Assembly (NCBI GenBank): GCA_016935035.1
Contig: JAFGRR010000352.1
Coordinates: forward strand, 1-9,544
Direction: 5' to 3'
DNA: 9,544 nt
From: Phycisphaerae bacterium
Lineage (GTDB): Bacteria > Planctomycetota > Phycisphaerae > UBA1845 > Fen-1342
The notes beneath the pieces were generated by a model. That model did no database searches. It was given only the letters and a program-made list of their open reading frames with translations, and was not told the DNA's origin. The position numbers and the translations under genes are program-made. How positions within the stretch are numbered: the first letter of the stretch is position 1; each line of letters opens with the position of its first letter. This document shows, piece after piece, positions 1 through 6,000 of this stretch.

Positions 1-165
1 CACGAGCGCGGTGGGCTGGAGCGTGTGGTCGGGCCGTTCGCCGCGCATAAGATCGCCGGCCAGGCTCCGGAGTTCGGAGTAAATGTGCGTTACAAGCTGC
101 TCCTTGGCGTGTGGTTGCCCTGCCCGAATCGCCGCCAGGAGTGTCGTTATATCCTGTTGCCCCAC
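1..165 (-). CDS. ECF-type RNA polymerase sigma factor (TIGR02999-like), N-terminal part, cut by left window edge
   Basis: Reading leftwards from GTG at 165-163 gives 55 open codons to the window edge. The protein starts MGQQDITTLLAAIRAG, continues through EQLVTHIYSELRSLAGDLM and ends RGERPDHTLQPTALV. The D-I-T-xLL-xxIRxG start, the Y-x-ELRxLA helix and the DHTLQPTALV stretch are what I know from region 2 of the planctomycete/acidobacterial ECF sigma factors of the TIGR02999 type, which bind core RNA polymerase and direct it to specific promoters. An in-frame TGA at 177-175 limits the start to GTG 165 or CTG 171. A G-rich tract (178-189, read on the minus strand) lies about 12 bases upstream as a possible ribosome site. 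Family members are usually about 180-200 residues, so roughly two thirds lies outside the window, including the DNA-binding region 4. It is divergent from the heme lipoprotein at 906. Its target genes cannot be read from this sequence. Confidence 0.85.
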   Translation of the reverse strand, partial: MGQQDITTLLAAIRAGQPHAKEQLVTHIYSELRSLAGDLMRGERPDHTLQPTALV

Positions 166-227
166 GTCCAGTGCTCACCCCCCCTCTCCATATGATAGGC
201 TGTACCACTGTCAGTCGCCTCGCGTCC

Positions 228-256
228 ATTGTCGCACGTGCGTCGGGCAGCCGCAA
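228..256 (-). promoter_or_regulatory. Weak candidate promoter for the ECF sigma factor
   Basis: On the minus strand TTGCGG (256-251) and GACAAT (233-228) are separated by exactly 17 bases. The match is 3 of 6 to the -35 and 4 of 6 to the -10 consensus of a housekeeping sigma-70 promoter. It would give a leader of roughly 55 bases before the GTG at 165. A second -10-like TATCAT lies at 197-192 but has no acceptable -35. In GC-rich planctomycetes such matches arise by chance, so this is only a candidate. Confidence 0.22.
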
Positions 257-821
257 TGAAGTGGAGACTAGGGTTCAGAGTGCATGGTTCAGGTTGGGCC
301 GCCAAGGCGCCATTCGCGCCGATCGAGATCTATCAGGCCGAGTGCCACAGACAACACCAGTGTGGACGTAATGTCCTGAATTCTGAACCGCGAAATTCAA
401 CAACGTTGCACCGGAAGCGGTCAGTTTTCGCATGTAGTAGTGGAACAGACGCGCATGCCCGCCCGGACGACGTTGGGTATTGACGGCCCGGGAAAAAGAA
501 GACGCGCCGGCGTGGCATGCGCGCCGCGTGGTCACTGGTAGGAAAACGCCACAACCTGCGAGGAGCACGACTTGCTCACCCTCGGTAACCACTTGAGCAC
601 CCGGCCGGCGCCGCCACGTCTTAAAGTTGGCAGATGAAACGGCTGCGTGAATCGGGTATTCTAGTGATGTCGTGGGGGCACACCGATCTCCAGGCTCACG
701 CGTAGCTGGTGATCCGTTCGGTGTGGCCATGGGCTGGTATGTGTTCATTTCGATGTGTGTGCCGCGTATCGGGGCATTGTGCCCGTTGCGTTCTCGGTAC
801 GCGTGGTTGTCCGCGCGATAG

Positions 822-840
822 GGTGTGACGTTGTCATACC
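822..840 (+). promoter_or_regulatory. Inverted repeat upstream of the heme lipoprotein gene (candidate operator)
   Basis: GGTGTGAC and GTCATACC face each other across a 3-base centre, GTT. The 8-base arms have one mismatch (G825 against T837), which would be a G-U pair in RNA. The dyad ends 65 bases before the chosen ATG at 906 and could be a repressor or activator site, or a small leader hairpin. No convincing -35/-10 pair could be placed around it, so the role is inferred from position and symmetry only. Confidence 0.3.
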
Positions 841-893
841 CGGGACCGGCCACGTCACCGCCTCGCGCCTCGCCCAATGAGGCCCGTACAAGC

Positions 894-899
894 AGGGAG
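894..899 (+). promoter_or_regulatory. Ribosome binding site fixing the start at ATG 906
   Basis: AGGGAG at 894-899 lies 6 bases before ATG 906. The frame is also open from a GTG at 825, but that start would bury the signal peptide behind 27 extra residues and has no purine-rich tract at the right distance. ATG 901 is in another frame. The site therefore selects 906. Confidence 0.7.
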
Positions 900-905
900 C
901 ATGCC

Positions 906-2306
906 ATGTCTCGTATAACCGCAGTGAGATGGTCTGGACGAATGGTCCTGTTGGGTGTGATCGGGGTTGTGTTTGGCTGTCTGACTCAGGTACCACTGGA
1001 TGGTCTTCAGTCGGAGATAACCCAGCTCATACCGACAGACGACGCCGACGCTGATGCGAATGCCGGCTTGTCCGCCTACGCCCCGCCAACGTCCGCCGCG
1101 CAAATCTACGCGTCACGCTGCTGGATGTGTCATCCCAACGCCGGTGGATTGGCCTGGCTGGCGGATTCGATCGTGGCCGACATGTCCGAAGTGAACGCGG
1201 CCATGGAAGGCATCACGCTCAGCACGTCGGAGATTCAGTTGCTGCGCGATTGGTTGGACGATAGCGCGCCGGACCAGGATTCCGAACCTGGCGCCGATGA
1301 CACCGACAGCGGTGATGATGGTTACGACGATTATGATGACGTGGGCGAAGACGAGGGTGACACCAGCGACGGAGACGCCCCTGATCTGCCCGGGCTGACC
1401 ACCGACGAAAACCCGCCAGTTGCTGGCAATCTCGTGCTTGGCACGCCCATGAATACGGCATTGGCGATTACGCTCACTGCCAGCGACGTGGACGGCGATG
1501 CGTTGTCCTATGCGCTGGTGCGAGGGTGCGGTTATGGCACGCTCGAGGGCACGCCCCCCAACCTGACGTACATCCCGGCCAACAACTACGTAGGCTTCGA
1601 TTCTCTGTCGTTCACAGCGAATAGCGGCCGCTCCGGCGGCACCAGCAACACCGCCAACGTGCGCATCTGGGTCATCGATGAGCAAGATCTGGCGGGCCAG
1701 ACCGTCAGTGGCACCATCGACCCGAGCAGCGACATGGAGGCCTGGAGCTTTGATTGTGTCGCCGGCCAGCGCGGCTTGATTACCGTCGCCGCCGGTGGAT
1801 TCTCCCCCATCATGTCGCTATATCCTCCCAACAGTGGTTCGGCGGAGATCGGTGGAAGTCTGGGCTACACGCGCTTTGACCACCAATTCCTGAACACCGG
1901 TCAGTACACTGTCCTGGTTGAGAGTTTCATGCACGCCAGCACCGGGGGATTCAACCTGACGGTCGTACAACTGCAAGGGCAGATTGCCAGCCTGGCCGAC
2001 CTGGATGGCGGCCCGATTGCGTCGGGGCAGAGCCTGTCTGCGCGGTTGAACAGCACGTCGGACATGGATGCGTTCACGTTCGAGGGTGTCGCCGGTCAGC
2101 GTGTGCTGATCACGGTCGCCGCCGCTGGCTTTTCTCCCATCATGTCGCTGTACCCACCCAATGGCGGCCCGGCTGAGTTCGGAGGCGGACTGGGCAAAAC
2201 GCGGATCGACCAGCAACTCCAGGCCACCGGTCGGTACAACATCATCATCGAAAGCTTCATGCACGCCAGCACAGGACAATACACGGTGACACTCCAACAG
2301 TTCTGA
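906..2306 (+). CDS. Predicted lipoprotein with a c-type heme site, Ig-like domain and two PPC-like repeats
   Basis: 466 residues. Residues 1-25 form a signal peptide (R2-rich start, hydrophobic VLLGVIGVVFG) ending in a lipobox-like VFGC, so Cys25 is probably lipidated. Residues 66-118 resemble a short cytochrome c domain: CWMCH at 72-76 is a covalent heme motif with His76 as proximal ligand, and the helix LSTSEIQLLRDWL at 105-117 matches the usual C-terminal cytochrome helix. Met93 or Met100 could be the distal ligand. Residues 118-160 are an acidic linker with 21 Asp/Glu and no Lys/Arg. Residues 169-257 form a bacterial Ig/cadherin-like (Big_9 style) domain with the DVDGDALSY signature. Residues 264-355 and 374-465 are two PPC-like beta domains offset by exactly 110 residues. 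By inference it is a surface-anchored electron-transfer or heme-dependent protein with adhesion-type modules; the partner is unknown. The cytochrome domain is short, so loss of redox function cannot be excluded. A hairpin follows the stop by about 20 bases. Confidence 0.85.
   Translation: MSRITAVRWSGRMVLLGVIGVVFGCLTQVPLDGLQSEITQLIPTDDADADANAGLSAYAPPTSAAQIYASRCWMCHPNAGGLAWLADSIVADMSEVNAAMEGITLSTSEIQLLRDWLDDSAPDQDSEPGADDTDSGDDGYDDYDDVGEDEGDTSDGDAPDLPGLTTDENPPVAGNLVLGTPMNTALAITLTASDVDGDALSYALVRGCGYGTLEGTPPNLTYIPANNYVGFDSLSFTANSGRSGGTSNTANVRIWVIDEQDLAGQTVSGTIDPSSDMEAWSFDCVAGQRGLITVAAGGFSPIMSLYPPNSGSAEIGGSLGYTRFDHQFLNTGQYTVLVESFMHASTGGFNLTVVQLQGQIASLADLDGGPIASGQSLSARLNSTSDMDAFTFEGVAGQRVLITVAAAGFSPIMSLYPPNGGPAEFGGGLGKTRIDQQLQATGRYNIIIESFMHASTGQYTVTLQQF
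1257..1385 (+). other. Region coding for the acidic low-complexity linker
   Basis: This stretch encodes residues 118-160 of the heme lipoprotein. I count 18 Asp and 3 Glu in 43 residues, with Gly, Ser, Pro and Thr filling most of the rest and no basic residue. It joins the cytochrome-like domain to the Ig-like domain and is most likely a flexible, possibly calcium-binding, spacer. It is codon-repetitive (gat/gac runs) and may vary in length between strains. Confidence 0.7.
1695..2300 (+). repeat. Tandem coding repeat of 330-base period (two PPC-like domains)
   Basis: The unit at 1695-1970 (residues 264-355) recurs at 2025-2300 (residues 374-465) without a gap, an offset of exactly 110 codons. 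By hand count about 56 of 92 residues are identical, including VAGQR, FSPIMSLYPPN and ESFMHASTG. The nucleotide copies differ at many third positions, so the duplication is not recent and is under protein-level constraint. PPC domains are known as C-terminal modules of secreted peptidases and surface proteins, and here there is no peptidase domain. Confidence 0.85.
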
Positions 2307-2325
2307 CGTCGCGGAGATTCGCCCC

Positions 2326-2360
2326 AGCGGCCAGAGCGAGACAGTATCGCAATGGCCGCT
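2326..2360 (+). terminator. Strong hairpin after the heme lipoprotein gene (possible terminator)
   Basis: AGCGGCCA (2326-2333) pairs perfectly with TGGCCGCT (2353-2360). Inside it, across a symmetric 2x2 internal loop (GA against AA), GCGA (2336-2339) pairs with TCGC (2347-2350), closing a 7-base loop. The hairpin begins 20 bases after the stop codon at 2306. There is no U-tract behind it, so it is not a classical intrinsic terminator. It may end or protect the 3' end of the upstream transcript, or act in the leader of the gene at 2418. Confidence 0.45.
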
Positions 2361-2417
2361 TCGGACGATGCGCAGGGGGGGCAGTGCTACCAGGCGTTCG
2401 TGGCTGAGGACACGTAG

Positions 2418-3029
2418 ATGAACGGTAAACCCAACCTGCCGAAATCGGGTGGGCAACGACACGCGCGCACCGTCGGCCTCTGCTCAGTCAGCATTGCGGC
2501 GGCGTTGACCGTTGTCTGTAGCGGATGCGTGTCGATGGGCAAGCGCATCGATCCGGAGACGCTTGAACAGATCAAGATCGGCACATCCACCCGTGCGGAC
2601 GTCGAGGCACTGCTCGGTCAGCCCCGAGAAACCACAGTCGGACCAGGCGGCGAGGAGGTTCTGACGTATTTTCACTTAAGTGGCTGGCTGATACCGCCGG
2701 GCGAGCTCATTGCGTCGGGCCTGAACCTGGCCAAGGTACCCTTGGTCGGCTCTGTTCTGCCAAAGGTCTGGACTGGCGGTTCAACCAACACTGAGTGTGT
2801 GTCAATCACGCTCGACGGCGATGGCAAAGTGTTGGGTATCTCAACGTGCGTAATGGACGTTGAGTATGGCAGCGGCTTCCTCGACGACAACCAGCAGTCG
2901 CTCGTAGTCACATACCGCGGGCCCAGCGCCCCCGGCAGCGTTCCGCCGCAGCCGGCCGTGGCCCCCGAACTCTGCTCGGACAGCCGCGAGCCTCCGAACC
3001 AACCGGGAAGAGTCGCCGACAATCGCTGA
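2418..3029 (+). CDS. Lipoprotein with a BamE/SmpA-type domain
   Basis: 203 residues. Residues 18-37 form a signal sequence with the end VCSGC, so Cys37 is the likely lipidated residue (the -3 position is Cys rather than the usual Leu). The stretch from residue 49, with KIGTSTRADVEALLGQP at 53-69, is the characteristic N-terminal segment of the SmpA/OmlA (BamE) family. ITLDGDGKVLGIS at 130-142 fits the closing beta-strands of that fold. BamE in proteobacteria is a lipoprotein subunit of the outer-membrane protein assembly complex, but the same fold occurs in many lipoproteins of unknown role. Between the two halves lies a hydrophobic insert (about residues 87-118). The tail from about 168 is Pro-rich and probably disordered. 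GAGGA at 2406-2410 sits 7 bases before the ATG. It lies 111 bases downstream of the heme lipoprotein gene in the same orientation, so co-transcription is possible but a hairpin intervenes. Domain call firm, function not. Confidence 0.8.
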   Translation: MNGKPNLPKSGGQRHARTVGLCSVSIAAALTVVCSGCVSMGKRIDPETLEQIKIGTSTRADVEALLGQPRETTVGPGGEEVLTYFHLSGWLIPPGELIASGLNLAKVPLVGSVLPKVWTGGSTNTECVSITLDGDGKVLGISTCVMDVEYGSGFLDDNQQSLVVTYRGPSAPGSVPPQPAVAPELCSDSREPPNQPGRVADNR

Positions 3030-3055
3030 TGGGCCAACGCCACACCGCCCGACTG

Positions 3056-3090
3056 CGCCGGAACAGCGGCATCAGGGCCCCGTTCCGGTG
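3056..3090. terminator. Hairpin between and into the convergent gene ends (possible bidirectional terminator)
   Basis: CCGGAAC (3058-3064) pairs perfectly with GTTCCGG (3082-3088). On the plus strand the stem extends by a G-U and a C-G pair to 9. The loop is 17 bases and contains the stop codon of the minus-strand protease (3072-3074). It follows the stop of the plus-strand lipoprotein gene (3029) by 26 bases. No T-tract is visible on either side, so termination is an inference from the convergent arrangement. Confidence 0.35.
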
Positions 3091-6000
3091 AACTCGCGCT
3101 GGAAGCGGGCGAAGTCGCTGATGTCGATTACGCCGTCCGTGTTGTCGTCAAAAGCGTCCAGGCACTCGCCTGCCGGCGGCCACTCGTCCATGCAGGATTC
3201 AAACGCGAAGAAGTCGTCGATGTCCACGTCGCCGTCGAGGTCATAGTCGCCGAAGGTGTACGGGTGGATGACCAGCGGGATCATCTTCGTGTCGGTGCGT
3301 TGCGAGACGTCCTCCAGCTGAATGATCGGCTTGAAGCGGCCGCTTTCGGTGGGCGTGCCGCTCAGGATGCCGCCGGTGGTCAGAATGACTCCGGCCGGCA
3401 GGCGCGACAGGTCGAACTCGACGGAATCGACGCCGGTCAGCGTTGTGGCCGCGTCATACGCTGAAAGCGTGTAGTTGGCCAGGTCGCCAAGCGAGACGCC
3501 GACGGTCGGCGTCAGACCGGTGTTGCCGGCGCCGTAGTGCAGACGCACGCGGCCGTCGTCATAGAGCGTGGCGGCGAAGTTGCACGGGTAGAGGCCGGTG
3601 TGCGTGACCGCCACCCATCGAATCGTCACCTGCCCCGCCACGCTTTCGTCAATGTAGATATCGCCGCCGTAGTCGGTCCGCAGGTTGTCCCACAAGACGG
3701 CGATGCGCTTGTTGTAGCTGAGCAGCAGCTCGCTGTTGGTGTACGTTGCTCCCACGTAGGCGCCGAAGTTGATCCAGCCGTCGGACGCGATCTTCACGTC
3801 GGTATACGCGCCGTCGTAGAACGGGAATGCGAACGGCAGCGTGTAGTCCCACACAACGTTGCCGCCCTGCCAGCCCTGGGCCACGCCGACCTCGGCGAAC
3901 TGGTTGAGTCCGAGCGGCTCTTCGCCGTAGGTATCGAGCACGGTCCATACGAGCGGTGCGTCGCCGCCGATGGCGTCGAGCGCGAGCGGGCCGTACGGCA
4001 CGTCGATGTGGCCGTCGGGCAGGCTGGCGGTGCTGATAAGCGGGTCGGTGGTGCCCTGGATCAGCTTGATGTTGTCGAGCGCGATACCGTCGGAGTCGAT
4101 CGGGTAGTCGTCGCTCTGCTGGAAACGTATGCGGAAGGTGTTTGAGTAGCTGATGCCGGCGGTAGCTATGGCCTGGTCGAGATCGATCACTTGCGTGACG
4201 TAGGTCGTGCCGCGTTCGGCCGGCAGCTCGTCAACACCACGCGTCGGATCGAACAGGTTGGCAATGCGGTACCACGTTGTGCCATCCTGACTTATGGCCA
4301 CGCCGTCACCATCGACCGACCCGACCCAACTGTCGGGCAACGGGTCGGCTTCGTCGCCGAAGTCCTTCCAGTCGAATTCGAGCCGCACGTACGAGTGCCC
4401 CTCCAGGTCGATCGCCAGCGTCACCTCGTTGCGGCTGAAGTTGCCATCGTATGACGAGTCCATCGTCAGGTGATAATCGCCGATGGGGCCGTTCTGGCTC
4501 GTAACCTGGATGCGTCCGGTACCGGTTGAGTCTGTGCGCCAATACGCCTCAAGCGGCGGGCCGCCCTCGAAATCCTCGGTGAACGGGAACTGCGCGGCCT
4601 CAATGACGTCAATCGTCACCGTCGCCACGTTGGACCACAGTTCGCCATCATAAACCTGATACTCAAACGAATCGTCCCCGGCGAAACCCAGACCAGGTGC
4701 GTATTGCACCAGATTCCCGGTCACCGTGTAGGGCACCGCCGTGATCAGTCCGGCGCCGGGTTCACTCAGTTGTCCGTTCGTCGGCAGAGACACAATCGTG
4801 TACGTGATTGGATCAAGGTCGGAGTCACTGCCGAGCAGTGTGATCGCCACCGGCGTATCCACGGCCGTCGAAGCCGCGATTGCCCGTGCCAGCGGCGGCT
4901 GATTCGCCTGCGGTGTACCGATGGCCAATACCTGGATGTCGTCGATGTTCCACCCGCAATACGTGTCCGCCGAGTCCGTTGGGCCCATCGTCCAGCGGAA
5001 CTGAACAAACGGCTGATCATCGGCGATGGTGCCGACGCCATAGGATTGCAGGCTCCAGGTGGTTTCTTCGAGTGTATCACCCGAGTGGTTCCAGACAGTC
5101 TGCCACGTGATGCCATCGGTCGTGACCTCGATCGACGCGCTGTCCCATGTCGCCGATTCCACGCCGAGCCAACGGGCGAAGTCCAGCGTGACGCGCGACA
5201 GCCCGGTGCAGTTCATGGGCAGCGTGGTCAGATGCTGCGGCGGCAGGCTGTTGGTGTATGCGCCGGCGAGGTTGTAGCCGTAGACATTCAGACCGGTGTA
5301 GGCGGTCGCGGGGTCGCCGGCCTGCCCCTGCGGATGGCCGAAGGCCCAGTCGCCCTCGGTCAGCCAGCCGGGGTTGGAATTCAACGGGAAGGAGTACGCG
5401 ACGACCGGCGTGCCAATGGAGAGCGTTACGTTCGCCGTGTTCGAATCGAGGCCGCCGTCGGTCGCGTGGTAGGTAAAGCCGTCCGGTCCCTCATATCCCG
5501 GCGTTGGCGTGAAGATCACATAGTCGCCGTTTGATAGGAGCGTGTACGGCACCGATGAGATTGTCCCGCCGGCGGGATCGGACAGTGTCCCGTGCGCTGG
5601 CAGCGACAAGATCACGTATGAGATCACATCGCCCGGGTTCGGATCGGACGCGTCAAACTGAATCGCCTTGGCCGTGTTGGCGGGCGTTTCGGCATAGAGG
5701 CCGTTGGCGACCGGCGGCAGCGGCACGTTGCCGGCGACCATGATGCGAATCTCGTCGAGGAACCAACCGTCACGCTGCAAATAGCCATCGCTGGTGAGAC
5801 GGAAACGCACCTTGAACGCCTGGCCGGCAAAGGGCGCCAGGTCGTGGACGCGCCGCGTCCAGTCATAGTCACCGCCGGTGTCGCCGTCGATCGTGCCGAT
5901 CACCTGGTTGTTGACATCAACCACTTCGACAACACAAGTGTCATAGTAGGTTTCTAGCAGACACCAATCATAGTACTCAAGAAAGACCGGTGCGGTTACA

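Larger units (their letters stand above)
166..905. other. Gene-poor divergent intergenic region (about 740 bases)
   Basis: I find no credible gene here. The longest open frame (minus strand, 907 to 275) has a composition typical of random GC-rich translation, with many R, H, P and T and no recognisable motif, and it overlaps the start of the heme lipoprotein gene. The stretch around 365-450 is visibly less GC-rich than the flanking genes, as expected for non-coding DNA. It must hold the promoters for the divergent sigma factor and lipoprotein genes. The one clear dyad is at 822-840. No tRNA-like or other recognised RNA structure was seen. Confidence 0.6.

Noticed and set aside
825..905. Longer start (GTG 825) for the heme lipoprotein
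   Set aside because: It would add 27 residues before the signal peptide; AGGGAG is placed for ATG 906 and the start GTG lies inside the 822-840 dyad.
275..907. 210-codon open frame on the minus strand in the left intergenic region
   Set aside because: Composition is that of a random GC-rich frame, it has no recognisable motif or ribosome site, and it overlaps the start and ribosome site of the well-supported lipoprotein gene.
1113..1685. 190-codon minus-strand frame inside the heme lipoprotein gene
   Set aside because: Antisense shadow; the V/I/H-rich part is simply the reverse reading of the Asp-rich linker.
4704..5534. 276-codon open frame on the plus strand inside the protease gene
   Set aside because: Antisense shadow of a GC-rich gene; Arg/Gly/Val-rich translation without domains, while the opposite strand has clear domains throughout.
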